From NCBI GenBank assembly GCA_963210315.1, contig OY723324.1, positions 248,001 to 312,000 on the forward strand: a stretch of 64,000 bases of DNA, read 5' to 3'. This document shows positions 10,448 through 20,394 of the stretch, one piece after another (the stretch's first letter is position 1; every line of letters begins with the position of its first letter). Below the pieces are notes generated by a model, which ran no database searches, was not told where the DNA came from, and was given only the letters and a program-made list of their open reading frames with translations. Source of the DNA: Rhynchopus euleeides. Taxonomy: Eukaryota; Euglenozoa; Diplonemea; Diplonemida; Diplonemidae. A program made the translations under genes and the position numbers.

Positions 10448-10696
10448 ACCCACAGCGAAAGCCTGGGAGGAGGGTGGGTGATAGGTGAGAAAACCCGTTT
10501 GTTTTTTTTGAAAGAAAGAGTGCTCCAGTTCAAAAAAAAGTTAAATAAAAGTCAGCTAGGCATGGCAGGGGCGCTGCTTCTGAGGGTCAATCAAACCTCG
10601 CATACATGTGTCTCACCGGGTGGGAGGGTGGGGGGGGGGGGGGGGTATTGAAATGGAAGTAGAAGGAAGCACAAGAATGTTCTCCCTTCACTTGGT

Positions 10697-11491
10697 ATGC
10701 AGGTTGTGTCTGAGGATACAAAGGGGGTGAATGACGGTGTGCCTCCACGCGGTACACCCGGAAGTCGCCAGAAGGCGGCTACCAAAGGACCGGCTGTCGA
10801 CATTCCTGGGGGGCTTCGGCTTCGAGCTGAAGGATGCGGGAGGGAGGGAGGCAAGGATGCGGACCGGCATTGGCCAAGGCACCTCGGCGATATCGATGAG
10901 GCCACGTACCTCGACCTGATGAGACGGCCGGGGACATGGGGTGACCAGCTCACTCTCAAAGCGATGACGGAGGAGCTCCACCGGCCGGTGGAGGTGTTCT
11001 CCATCGGGCCAGACGGCAACGCGCGGGTGTGGGTGCTGCAGCCGGACGAATCGAGGGATGCAGAGCCGGTGAGGCTCGGCGACCTGGATGAGCAACATTG
11101 CGGGAAGGAGGAGAAGGGGAAGCAGGCACTGCCGCCGCCACCACGCAAGCAGCAGCTAGGAGGATCTGCTGGAGGCAGCAGACACCGACGCACGCGGGGT
11201 ATGCCTGGTGCCGGAGGGGAAGGAGGCGCAGGCGGAGCTCGGCAGGGCGCGCCACCCCGGGGTCACCTGGCCCCTGCCCACGCTGACGGCCAGGACGGTG
11301 CGCGTCCTGCTGCAGGAGGTGGACGGGGAGGGCCGGGTGGTAGGCCGCAAGTCGTCGGCGATGCGGGTGGTGGGCGAGGGGTTCACAGCCCTCGGGCCTG
11401 GGCGACGGTGCGGACGACGGGCAGGACGGTGCACCCCTTCCTGATGGTGCAGGAGCAGGGCACGGAGGCGACGCAACGCTTCCGCAGGTAG
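10697..11491 (+). pseudogene. OTU cysteine-protease-like gene, fragmentary
   Basis: From about 10885 the frame reads DIDEATYLDLMRRPGTWGDQ..L.A....HRPVEVFS, the diagnostic middle of an OTU deubiquitinase domain, and ends near the expected histidine (EQHCG, about 11090). The catalytic DGNC block that should precede it is not found nearby. Beyond 11155 the protein-like sequence shifts to another frame (EDLLEAADTDARGVCLVPEGKE...), and the tail TVHPFLMVQEQGTE returns to the first frame. The locus therefore needs introns or frameshifts. I favour a decaying or partial gene, but a spliced gene with an upstream exon between 10450 and 10690 is possible. An intact OTU domain lies 2.2 kb away in the hAT fusion. 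Confidence 0.5.
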
Positions 11492-11537
11492 AGTAGAGGA
11501 GGCCTACCTCCAGCCATCCCCCACCTGATTTTGCCCT

Positions 11538-11612
11538 GAGTTTGGCGGTGTTAGGCGGAGTTTGGTGGAGTTGGGCGGTGTTGGGCGGAGTTGTACGGAG
11601 TTGGGCGGTGGG
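11538..11612 (+). repeat. Short tandem repeat GTTNGGCGGA/T
   Basis: About six to seven units of 10-13 bp based on GGAGTTGGGCGGTGTT. Noncoding, directly after the OTU-like fragment. Confidence 0.7.
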
Positions 11613-11736
11613 AGACCCTTTAAATTGGAACATCCCTATGGTAGGGGAGGCATAACCCACTCTTTGTCAACCAAAAAAAGTGTCACGGGGGCCCTCGCTA
11701 CCGAGTGAGAAAAAGTGAGAAAAAATGAGCGGAAAA

Positions 11737-11800
11737 ACGCCCAAAAAAAGAGTGTGGGGAGTTGGGGGGTCCCTAGCCTGGGGAGCGTATTTGGACCCCG
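11737..11800 (+). repeat. Dispersed repeat with A-run plus GTGGGGAGTTGGG core, copy 1
   Basis: AAAAAAAGAGTGTGGGGAGTTGGGG recurs with changes at 21539-21600 and 27049-27100. Each copy is followed within 30-40 bp by an AT-rich ..ATTTGGACCC or ..TTATTTTTCGAA stretch, so it is an old interspersed element rather than simple sequence. Confidence 0.55.
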
Positions 11801-12159
11801 ATTCTCGAAAAAGACGATCTCGGTGTGGCTCAGATCGAAGGGTTGACTCACAACATGGCGATTTGGTGCAAATTTCAGAGAAAATCCCACGTGCTACTGC
11901 GAACGACGAGACTCGGACGTCCCTGGGGAGGGAACCCCCTGGTCCCACGCATGCAGGTGTGTGGTCCGAAGAGCCAGTGGTACGGCTGGCCGACACCACA
12001 AGTGACTTAGAGGAGGCATAGCAAACGGAAATCCCTAACAAAATTTTGTCTCCGAAATTATTTTGGCCAATTTTCTCCCGAAAAACCTAGAAACCAGACC
12101 CACCGCACATCGAGAATGTCATTTTTCGGTGATTTCTGGGGTCTGGGGGCCTTTTGCCA

Positions 12160-12455
12160 CCCTCCCGTGCCTCATCATGTGTTGATCCCTCCTTTATTAA
12201 TTGTCAGGTAGGTAACCCTGCACGGGTGTTGTCACCGTTGATCACTCTTTATTAACTGTTAGGCGGGTAAACCCTGCACGGGTGTTGTCACCGTTGATCA
12301 CTCTTTATTAACTGTTAGGCGGGTTAACCCTGCACGGGTGTTGAGCCCTCTTTGTTAATTGTCAAGTGGGTAACCCTGCACGGGTGTTGTCACTGGTGAT
12401 CACTCTTTACTAATTGTTAGGCGGGTTAACCCTGCACGGGTCCTGGCCCGTGCCT
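12160..12455 (+). repeat. 56-bp tandem repeat, five copies
   Basis: CCCTGCACGGG occurs at 12216, 12272, 12328, 12374 and 12430, so the period is 56 bp with one 10-bp deletion. The unit contains TCACTCTTTATTAACTGTTAGG and ACCCTGCACGGGTGTTGTC. It lies upstream of a G run at about 12465-12474. Confidence 0.9.
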
Positions 12456-13012
12456 GTGTGTGTTGGGGGGGGGGGTAGTGAAATAGAAGTAGAAGGGAGC
12501 GGAGCACAAGAATGGTGTGTTGGGGGGTGGGGGAGCTCTTTCCAACATGTCCGCATCTGCATTAAAACCTATTGTCTCTTTGTGCCCCTCACCACTCAAC
12601 CATAAAGGTTGCCCTGCCTTGGGAACAGGGAATGGGGTTTAACACGTGTGGCGGTCCTGTTGGATGGAGTGCACATGGAACAGTATGGTGTGGGAATGTA
12701 TCGTGACTTGTGAAAGGGAGAGTGGGTGGGGGTGGGGGCGGGGGGGGGGGGGGGGGGCTTCCTTCAGCGATTCCAGTGAGCTGCAATCCCAAGGCTGTCC
12801 TTTCAAACGCTTGCCAAGGCGTACGCCGTTTAGGTGTGGACTATTGAAATAAAAGGAAAACGAGGCTTTGGAAAAAGCCAAACTGATCGAATGGAAGATT
12901 GAAGGATGGGCAAAGTTTGTTGAAAGTAACATGGGGGGGGGCAGTCAAGAAGTGGGGGCTTGATTGTCGAGAGTGAATGGAAAAGTGAAGTGGGGGGGGG
13001 GGGGGGGGTTTG
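12456..13012. other. Noncoding, poly-G rich
   Basis: Four poly-G tracts lie at 12465-12474, 12740-12758, 12992-13008 and, just beyond, 13100-13114. A short direct repeat GTCGAGAGTGAATGGAAAAG occurs at 12967 and 13017. No gene seen. Confidence 0.5.
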
Positions 13013-13105
13013 ATCGTCGAGAGTGAATGGAAAAGCAAGCCTCCCAGCACCTTCTTGCAATGTTAGTCCTTTTTGTAGTCACTACCACTACACCAGGAGT
13101 GGGGG
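13013..13105 (-). repeat. Dispersed repeat family E, copy at 13 kb
   Basis: On the minus strand it contains GGTGTAGTGG..GACTACAAAAAGGACTAACATTGC, then AGAAGGTGCTGGGAG, then CACTCTCGACGATCAAA. The two halves occur separately at 61750-61835 and 61411-61475, and the second half again at 63299-63357. Confidence 0.75.
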
Positions 13106-13136
13106 GGGGGGGGGGCAACCCCTTGATTGGCCTGTG

Positions 13137-16100
13137 TCAGGTCCCAGCTCTTGTTGAAACAGAACGCAAACCCTTGCGATGTGTGGCTTCCAAGTTGGCC
13201 TGTGTCCCTTTGATCCACATGAAATGATCCCCAACCCCAGCCTGACCCAGGTTAGCCAGGGTCACACGTCTGTCTGGAGGAAAATCCTGGAGGGTGGTGT
13301 CAATGGAGGTGAAGTTGTAAGAAAGGGGGACATAACTGTTAAATCCTGAAGCAAAGTCATCATGATTACCAGGATAAATCATGTTCGTGACGACTGTGAT
13401 CAAGACATTCTTCATTGTGGAAAGAACAGAAATTTCGTCATCCTCTGCATACCTTCTCGTTCTTAAACGGGTAAGCACGTATGGCTCACTACCGTCGTCA
13501 AGGGGTTGGCAGGGATGGTACGGGAGATTTCCCCACATTCTCACCGCCTCCACTTCCGGTTGCACCTCTCTGCATGAAAGAGAAGCCGCCATTGCAGTCA
13601 CAAAATTGACGGCTTCTTCGCGAAGGGAAGCGCCCCCACGTGGGTTGCCTGTGAGACATTCATGAAAAGCATGAAACAGGCAATTCCCATCACCAGGCAC
13701 ATTGACTGTGCTCAGGGAAAACAAGAGAAGACGTTGCGTGAGGGTATCATGACGAGACGCGGGATTGTCGATGCCCTTGTCAGGTACGTGGGGCCTCCGT
13801 GGACCGGGACAGGGGAGTGCCATGGGGACCGCCTTCCTCCGCATATCCTCTTGCTCCATTTGTTCTTGTGCGTTTTCCACGTTTGGACCCATGTTCTGAA
13901 TTCTATAAAAAACACTTGAAGCACGGGAAAAGTCACGCTCAGTGGGGAGGTGGAGGGAGTAAAAATTCGTTTGGGTATCCTGCCGGTACTGGTAAAGGAA
14001 GATAGTAGGGAGAGAAGCCGTACTTCCTGCTTCCCAGTTCTTTGCCTTCTCACACCATGTGCGAGGCCGTAACTCCCTGACCCTGGGTTTACCTTCCTTG
14101 TTCTGAGTAATAATTCTCAAGCGAATCTGGTGCACATTCACAAAAAAATGCAGGGCAAAAGAACCACCACGTTGGGTCACCTTTTCATCTTCCGCCGCTT
14201 TGCACATACTCTTGCGCCAGTGAACGAGAGACTGGTGCCTTTCATGTACGGGCAGGTTCTTCTCCCCCTTCTCTTCAAAAACAGAAGCAAGGGTATCCTT
14301 GTGTATTTTCATGAGGTACACCTCCAGGTCGTGTTTCATGTTTGTTGCGTCACCAAAGGCACTCTCACGCAGAGCGCGGACTGACTGGTACGCAGAAAAA
14401 CGGTTGAAACGGAGGAGGGAAAGAAAAAAGCCGTCACCTTCCTGCACAGTATCTGTGACGGGGAGATGGTGGTATTTCGAAAAATACAGCAGGGTCTCTG
14501 GGATGAGGTGGCGTTGGGAAGTTGCTGGAATGTATGACTCGTCACTCAGTTGAGCCGTATCATACCTCCCATGTCCAAGGCGCCCCTTCTTGTCTCTTGG
14601 GGTCTCTGGCACCTGGGAGAGGTCAATGACTTCAGTCCCCCCAAACCGTTTTCTCTTCCGGACTGTGGGCCCGCTCCGAACAACAGAACGCGACTTCACT
14701 GCCACAGGGAATGTGCGCCTGGGTCGGGTGCCAAAAAATTGTGCCTTGGTGGTGGGGAGGACACCTTTCGGCACAAGTTTAAAAACTTCATATGCATGGC
14801 TTTCCCGATCCAGATCCCCTGCGGCAATGGCGCGCTTGGCAGTGTCCGTGTCGTGAACCACCCAATAAAGCGTTTCGCGCGGATAGGCGTGCAGTTGGGC
14901 TGGAGTCAACTTCTGCAATGTGGCAACGGTGTCTTTGAGGGGGAAGGCAACCATCCAATGCAGAGTTTGACGGTTAAAAAAAAAGAGGGCTGGGGAAGAA
15001 ATAGACTGAGGATCATCAACAAAGGTATTTTTTTTACTTACCGGCAGAAGCCGATAGCCATTGTTCCGGAGTCCACTTGTGTGCTGTTCGATGGCCCGTT
15101 GCATCGTTGCCAGCGTGAACTTACCGGTCCAGTGAAAGCTCTCTGGATTGACCTCGTGTTGCAAAACCTGCATCTCCCGGAAGGTGAGAAACTGGATGCC
15201 ACACTCACCCAAAAACCAGTTGAGGGAAGCCCAACCCCCCTCGTGCGTGGACTCCGACGCATGCAACACACCATCCTTCTGCCGCCCACAACCTGGAGAG
15301 GCGTGGAGGCCGAGAGGAAAACAATGCTCATTCAGGAGAGCGATCCTAGCCGCCCCAACATCATTTGCCTCAGGATCAGCCTCATCACCCACCTCCACCT
15401 CCTCTTCCTCCTCCTCCTCCTCCTCCACAGCATCCACAGCATCCACAGCATCCACAGCCTCCTCACCATCCTCATGGTTTATCGCAAGGAACATGCAGTT
15501 GTCAGCCCGTTCCGCACTCAAGACGGCACGGTGTTTCGAGATGACTGAAGAGAGGCGCTTGAAGTGCCTCTCCACGGTCGCCTCAGAGTGTGCACTCTTG
15601 GCGAGGGCACGGGCAAACATGTTTAAGTTCGTAAAGTCATCGTTCTCATACCCTTCCCCCCAAAAGCCCATGAACGTGTGCTTGTCACTGTACCCCCGGA
15701 AAAAAAACTCTCCCATCTCTTTCTTCAGAAGGTCACGGAGTTCTGTGTCGCTAATGTCATTCGTGTTTGTCCGCATGCGTGTGTAGGGGAAAAGGTAGTT
15801 CATGACGAGTTTCACCCCCTCCTCCCGCTCTTCCTTCGCCAGGAGGCGGTGGTTCATGGTTGGGTCAAGGAATTTAAAAAGTTCGACCCCGTCAAAGGAA
15901 AAGTGTTTTGCGGTCCTCGTCTCGATAGCATCGATGAAAACTCGCGCCTTCTCCAGTGTGCTGCCCGTGAACCCCTTTTCTTCAATGACCCTCGTCACCT
16001 CAGGGATGAGGTTGCTGATTCCCTGGACAAAGTCGATGAACGATGAACGGGCGCTTTGCAGTCTGTCCGTCAGGACTGCGATGGGCTTGGATAAACTTAA

Positions 16101-17879
16101 AAACAATGTTGTCTCATCCCAAAATCTGCTGTCATCCCTGTCGACCGTCATCAAAAAGGGCCGCAGCTGCTCCAGACGTAGGGCACAGTCATACAGACTG
16201 TTCCACCGGACATTCGTTGGGCGGATGACAGAGAGCTTTTTCCCCGCACCCTGGTTGGCGCGGAGCACGGTGTACTCGTCGGTCTTGGATGACCCGTACC
16301 TTTTAACCAGGTCGATAATTTTACCCCTCCATGCACGCATCCCGGGCACCTTCTGCACCATGTCCCCGAGGATGAGCTGGAGACTGTGCACTGAGCACCG
16401 ATAGCTCAGTATGCCCCAGTCTGCGAGCTCTTTCCTGGTGTCCTCGAGGATGCTGTCGATTATGGCTTCGAAGGAGTCAGAGGCAGAAGAGTCTGCGGCA
16501 CTGGGTGCCGCAGACTCTTCTTCTTCCATGACATCCTCTTCTTCGAAGTCCTCTGTGACAGCACCCTCGAGATCGACCTCCAGCTCCCTCACCTTTCTGA
16601 GAGCCTTCTGCATCGTTGCAGCGTTGTCTGCGACAACGCTGAACACCCTGATGTGCTCCTGGGCCAACTCCTTGATTGTGGCCTCCAGCACCTCCACCAC
16701 AAATTTTGCGTCACATTTTCCCTGCACCTCAACATTTTTGAGGTAGTAGCAGGCTTTGCCATCGGAGATGGCAAAGCCTAAAAATCCCCGCCGCACGACG
16801 GTGGCTCCGTCGACCATGAGGAAGACGTCCCGCCCACGGAGACGCCTGTACATCTCCTGGCGGGTCACCTCGGCAAGGTCGTCGATCCGTGTTGCAATTT
16901 TTTCGTGGAAAAAATTCTTCCCCTTGACGAGGCCCTTGTTGAAAAAAATGTTCCGGAAAACGGTGTTGCCTGTACCGTATGAAAATGGCAAGTTGCATTC
17001 GGCAAATCCGAATGCAACTGTGTCCTCGTATGTCGTGAACCCGTATTGGCAGCCGTCCCCCTCTGGAGGAGGAGCAGCATTCGACCCCCCCACAGATGGC
17101 TGTTTTGGCTGTGTTGAAGAGAGTGAAGGGGGTGCTTCTGCCGTCTTGATGAGTGACGGGTGCACTCTTGTAAAGTGGCGGTCAACATTCCACCGTCGGC
17201 TCTTCCCGTTTTTGAACGTCTGCCCACAGTCCTCAACATTGCAAACCCACTCATCGTCCCCCTTACTTACATGTCGCATGTGGTCTGGTTCCTTCACCTT
17301 CCTGCCACGAACAGTGGCGGTTTCTTTTTTACCTTTCTTCTCCCCTCCTCCCCGGCCCTTGTCCTTGCCCTTCTCCTTCCCTTTCCCTCGGCTCCCTCCC
17401 TTACCCCCCTTCGATTTTTTAGGAGGCGGGTCGCTCTCGCTCGAATCGCTGCTCGCGGCATCATCTTCCACGTCGTCATCCTCATCGCTGCTGGGGACCT
17501 CAGGCTGGCTCGGCTGGCTTGGCTGGCTTGGCTGGCTTGGCTGGCTCGGCTTCTCCTCCCGCTTCCTCTTCTCTCTCTGCAACGCGCGCGGGTTCTGCGA
17601 CGGCTGGAGCACCACGCCGGGGAGAAGACGCAAGTCCAGCGTCGTCCCGAAGCCAGGATCCATGGGCAGGGGCAAGGAGTGCTTTGCTACAGTGTAGCGC
17701 ACATCCACCTTCTTCCCAGGCTTCGAGACAAGCTGCCCCCTCCACGTGCGCAGGTTGCCGTCCATGTCCTTCCACTCGTGGATGAAGTGAGCATTCTCTG
17801 CCAACCCCTCCGTGAACTGCGACACGCGCTTCACAGTCCAGGCGATCCTCTTCTCATCCTTCTCCTTGCCGCGCTTCAT
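13137..17879 (-). CDS. BED / hAT transposase fused to Josephin-like and OTU deubiquitinase domains
   Basis: One uninterrupted frame of 1580 codons from the ATG at 17877-17879 (a GTG lies five codons upstream). In order: a Ser/Gln-Pro and Lys-rich linker; a BED-type finger (about residues 205-245, C-x4-C...H-x4-H); a hAT RNase H-like core with MVDGAT (first Asp, about 355), VVADNA (second Asp, about 415), YRCSVHSLQL and WNSLYD; and the C-terminal SEATVERHF block (third acidic residue, about 765) followed by the dimerisation segment. After an acidic run come a Josephin-like region (about 880-1000; ..ALFFFNRQTLHWMVAF, with Trp/Ala where the catalytic Cys should be), a degenerate OTU-like region (about 1145-1315; EGDGFF where DGNC is expected), and an OTU domain with GDGNCLFHAF (about 1397) and GDHFMWI (about 1551). 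All catalytic positions of the hAT core and of the last OTU domain appear present. I found no terminal inverted repeats. It could be an active autonomous element or a domesticated gene. Confidence 0.85.
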   Translation of the reverse strand: MKRGKEKDEKRIAWTVKRVSQFTEGLAENAHFIHEWKDMDGNLRTWRGQLVSKPGKKVDVRYTVAKHSLPLPMDPGFGTTLDLRLLPGVVLQPSQNPRALQREKRKREEKPSQPSQPSQPSQPSQPEVPSSDEDDDVEDDAASSDSSESDPPPKKSKGGKGGSRGKGKEKGKDKGRGGGEKKGKKETATVRGRKVKEPDHMRHVSKGDDEWVCNVEDCGQTFKNGKSRRWNVDRHFTRVHPSLIKTAEAPPSLSSTQPKQPSVGGSNAAPPPEGDGCQYGFTTYEDTVAFGFAECNLPFSYGTGNTVFRNIFFNKGLVKGKNFFHEKIATRIDDLAEVTRQEMYRRLRGRDVFLMVDGATVVRRGFLGFAISDGKACYYLKNVEVQGKCDAKFVVEVLEATIKELAQEHIRVFSVVADNAATMQKALRKVRELEVDLEGAVTEDFEEEDVMEEEESAAPSAADSSASDSFEAIIDSILEDTRKELADWGILSYRCSVHSLQLILGDMVQKVPGMRAWRGKIIDLVKRYGSSKTDEYTVLRANQGAGKKLSVIRPTNVRWNSLYDCALRLEQLRPFLMTVDRDDSRFWDETTLFLSLSKPIAVLTDRLQSARSSFIDFVQGISNLIPEVTRVIEEKGFTGSTLEKARVFIDAIETRTAKHFSFDGVELFKFLDPTMNHRLLAKEEREEGVKLVMNYLFPYTRMRTNTNDISDTELRDLLKKEMGEFFFRGYSDKHTFMGFWGEGYENDDFTNLNMFARALAKSAHSEATVERHFKRLSSVISKHRAVLSAERADNCMFLAINHEDGEEAVDAVDAVDAVEEEEEEEEEVEVGDEADPEANDVGAARIALLNEHCFPLGLHASPGCGRQKDGVLHASESTHEGGWASLNWFLGECGIQFLTFREMQVLQHEVNPESFHWTGKFTLATMQRAIEQHTSGLRNNGYRLLPVSKKNTFVDDPQSISSPALFFFNRQTLHWMVAFPLKDTVATLQKLTPAQLHAYPRETLYWVVHDTDTAKRAIAAGDLDRESHAYEVFKLVPKGVLPTTKAQFFGTRPRRTFPVAVKSRSVVRSGPTVRKRKRFGGTEVIDLSQVPETPRDKKGRLGHGRYDTAQLSDESYIPATSQRHLIPETLLYFSKYHHLPVTDTVQEGDGFFLSLLRFNRFSAYQSVRALRESAFGDATNMKHDLEVYLMKIHKDTLASVFEEKGEKNLPVHERHQSLVHWRKSMCKAAEDEKVTQRGGSFALHFFVNVHQIRLRIITQNKEGKPRVRELRPRTWCEKAKNWEAGSTASLPTIFLYQYRQDTQTNFYSLHLPTERDFSRASSVFYRIQNMGPNVENAQEQMEQEDMRRKAVPMALPCPGPRRPHVPDKGIDNPASRHDTLTQRLLLFSLSTVNVPGDGNCLFHAFHECLTGNPRGGASLREEAVNFVTAMAASLSCREVQPEVEAVRMWGNLPYHPCQPLDDGSEPYVLTRLRTRRYAEDDEISVLSTMKNVLITVVTNMIYPGNHDDFASGFNSYVPLSYNFTSIDTTLQDFPPDRRVTLANLGQAGVGDHFMWIKGTQANLEATHRKGLRSVSTRAGT

Positions 17880-18227
17880 CGTTTCTGCATCCACGGAAAG
17901 ATCCTGTTCGGGAGGAAAGTATGATGAGATAAAGCGAGTGATTTATGACGTTACTAATGTCACATTCTCCTACACGGTGAATGAAATAAGACAGAAATGC
18001 TTTCCGACAGAGTGCCGTACGCCATTCCTGTGTATAACTCGTAATACTAATAGCCAGATATCGATGAGAAATTGAATATCAGTGCATGAAAACCCAAGGT
18101 TTGATTCAAGATGACCAAGACAAATACTTGCCGAAAATGAAAATGTCAAAGTCATTTCAAAAAGGGTAGAGTCTGGGCTGACTCTCTTCAATTGAATTAC
18201 AAGTTCAAACAGAAACTTAAAAAGACC
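17880..18227. other. 5' flank of the hAT-OTU gene
   Basis: An AT-richer stretch than its surroundings, without a recognisable gene. It should contain the promoter of the minus-strand gene. I could not find a match to the other end that would mark a terminal inverted repeat. Confidence 0.4.
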
Positions 18228-19460
18228 TGTATCGGATCTTTGCAAAGTGAGTCTCAAGACAGAAATCTGGTATAGCCTGTATTTCCCTAAATAGGATCAA
18301 GACAGAAATCCAGTATGGCCTGTGTCGACTATCCTCAAGACAGAAATCTGGTATGGCCTGTGTTTCCCTAAATAGGATCAAGACAGAAATCCAGTATAGC
18401 CTGTGTCGGATCTTTGCAAAGTGAGTCTCAAGACAGAAATCTGGTATAGCCTGTGTTTCCCTAAATAGGATCAAGACAGAAATCCAGTATGGCCTGTGTC
18501 GACTATCCTCAAGACAGAAATCTGGTATGGCCTGTGTTTCCCTAATTAGGATCAAGACAGAAATCCAGTATAGCCTGTGTCGGATCTTTGCAAAGTGAGT
18601 CTCAAGACAGAAATCTGGTATAGCCTGTGTTTCCCTAAATAGGATCAAGACAGAAATCCAGTATGGCCTGTGTCGACTATCCTCAAGACAGAAATCTGGT
18701 ATGGCCTGTGTTTCCCTAATTAGGATCAAGACAGAAATCCAGTATAGCCTGTGTCGGATCTTTGCAAAGTGAGTCTCAAGACAGAAATCTGGTATAGCCT
18801 GTGTTTCCCTAAATAGGATCAAGACAGAAATCCAGTATGGCCTGTGTCGACTATCCTCAAGACAGAAATCTGGTATGGCCTGTGTTTCCCTAATTAGGAT
18901 CAAGACAGAAATCCAGTATAGCCTGTGTCGGATCTTTGCAAAGTGAGTCTCAAGACAGAAATCTGGTATAGCCTGTGTTTCCCTAAATAGGATCAAGACA
19001 GAAATCCAGTATGGCCTGTGTCGACTATCCTCAAGACAGAAATCTGGTATGGCCTGTGTTTCCCTAATTAGGATCAAGACAGAAATCCAGTATAGCCTGT
19101 GTCGGATCTTTGCAAAGTGAGTCTCAAGACAGAAATCTGGTATGGCCTGTATTTCCCTAAATAGGATCAAGACAGAAATCCAGTATGGCCTGTGTCGACT
19201 ATCCTCAAGACAGAAATCTGGTATGGCCTGTGTTTCCCTAAATAGGATCAAGACAGAAATCCAGTATAGCCTGTGTCGGATCTTTGCAAAGTGAGTCTCA
19301 AGACAGAAATCTGGTATGGCCTGTATTTCCCTAAATAGGATCAAGACAGAAATCCAGTATGGCCTGTGTCGACTATCCTCAAGACAGAAATCTGGTATGG
19401 CCTGTGTTTCCCTAATTAGGATCAAGACAGAAATCCAGTATAGCCTGTGTCGGATTTTGA
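18228..19460 (+). repeat. 174-bp satellite, about seven copies
   Basis: TCGGATCTTTGCAAAG recurs at 18232, 18406, 18580 and onward, giving a 174-bp period. Each unit holds four smaller units built on CAAGACAGAAATC..GTAT.GCCTGTGT. As 174 is divisible by three and no stop occurs in one minus-strand frame, a 477-codon frame of 58-residue repeats (YWISVL / AIPDFCLE) spans it. The two peptide motifs are the same DNA read in two frames, which argues for satellite rather than protein. Confidence 0.93.
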
Positions 19461-19539
19461 AATGGAATGCCGACAGTTTAACGTCATGTCGAGGACGAAT
19501 CGTCACAGAAATGAAGGGGTGGGCTGAGTTTCGGGATTT

Positions 19540-19690
19540 TTTTTCGGATTTCTGGGCCCGCACCCCAATTTTTTTTTTGGCCGGATTTTTTTGGATTTTG
19601 GTCCCACACCCCAATTTTTTTTGGCCGGATTTTTTGGATTTTGGGCCCACACCCCAAATTTTTTTTGGCCGGATTTTTTTTGGGGTTTTT
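19540..19690 (+). repeat. About 50-bp tandem repeat with poly-T
   Basis: Three to four copies of TTTTTTGGCCGGATTTTTTTGGATTTTGG(G/T)CCCACACCCCAA. No coding signal. Confidence 0.85.
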
Positions 19691-19696
19691 TCCCGT

Positions 19697-20040
19697 CTTC
19701 ATTTGTTTGATTTTTGGGGCCGCATGGGGGATTCAGGGGCCAAAAATATCAGTTTTTTTAGGATTTCGTTCGACAATGGACAGTTTCAGACCACTAGAAT
19801 CCGAGTTTGGGGTCAGAATTTTTTTTGAACACCTTTTGGGTGGATTTTTGCCTTGTCTGATTTTTCGGCTTTTTCGGCCCAAAACCGTACCAAACCTCAT
19901 TTGTTTGATTTTTGGGACCGCATGGGGGATTCAGGGGCCAAAAATATCAGTTTTTTTAGGATTTCGTTCGACAATGGACAGTTTCAGACCACTAGAATCC
20001 GAGTTTGGGGTCAGAATTTTTTTGGTCATCTTTTGGGTGA
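19697..20040 (+). repeat. Direct repeat of about 133 bp, two copies
   Basis: TTCATTTGTTTGATTTTTGGG.CCGCATGGGGG through GAGTTTGGGGTCAGAATTTTTTT occurs at 19699-19829 and 19899-20028, nearly identical, separated by about 70 bp of T-rich sequence. Each copy ends in a poly-T run, like the preceding 50-bp units. Confidence 0.88.
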
Positions 20041-20157
20041 ATTTTGGCTTTCTCGACCAAAAAAAAATTCTCCCGAAAAAAATCTCCCGAAATGGCCAAA
20101 AATTGGCCAAAAACCGTGTTTTGGACCAATTTTTCACCCTGTGCTCGACATGGTGGG

Positions 20158-20390
20158 TTCCTCCGGAGGCGCCTCCGGAGGCCTCCGGAGGACCTCCGGA
20201 GGCCTCCGGAGGCGGGTGGAGGCCTCCGGAGGCCTCCGGAGGCCTCCGGAGGCCTCCACCCGCCTCCGGAGGAACCTCCGGAGGTTCCTCCGGAGGAGGC
20301 CATTTTAGCTCCTCCGGAGGCCTCCGGAGGCGGAGGCCTCCGGAGGCCGGAGGCCCGGAGGCGCCTCCGGAGGCCCGAGAGCCTTGGTTC
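20158..20390 (+). repeat. Self-complementary CCTCCGGAGG satellite
   Basis: About 230 bp made almost only of the 10-bp perfect palindrome CCTCCGGAGG with GC-rich joints. Both strands carry the same word, so cruciform or multi-hairpin structures are expected, and it reads as Pro/Gly-rich peptide in any frame. Confidence 0.95.
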
Positions 20391-20394
20391 AACT

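Noticed and set aside
14550..17924. Plus-strand frames opposite the hAT-OTU gene (for example 16756-17697)
   Set aside because: Antisense shadows of a gene with clear domains.
13000..18230. Terminal inverted repeats and 8-bp duplication of a hAT transposon
   Set aside because: I compared both flanks by eye and found no matching ends; they may lie further out or have decayed.
18217..19650. 477-codon minus-strand frame with YWISVL/AIPDFCLE repeats
   Set aside because: The two peptide motifs are one DNA word in two frames; the 174-bp period is a multiple of three. Satellite is the simpler explanation.
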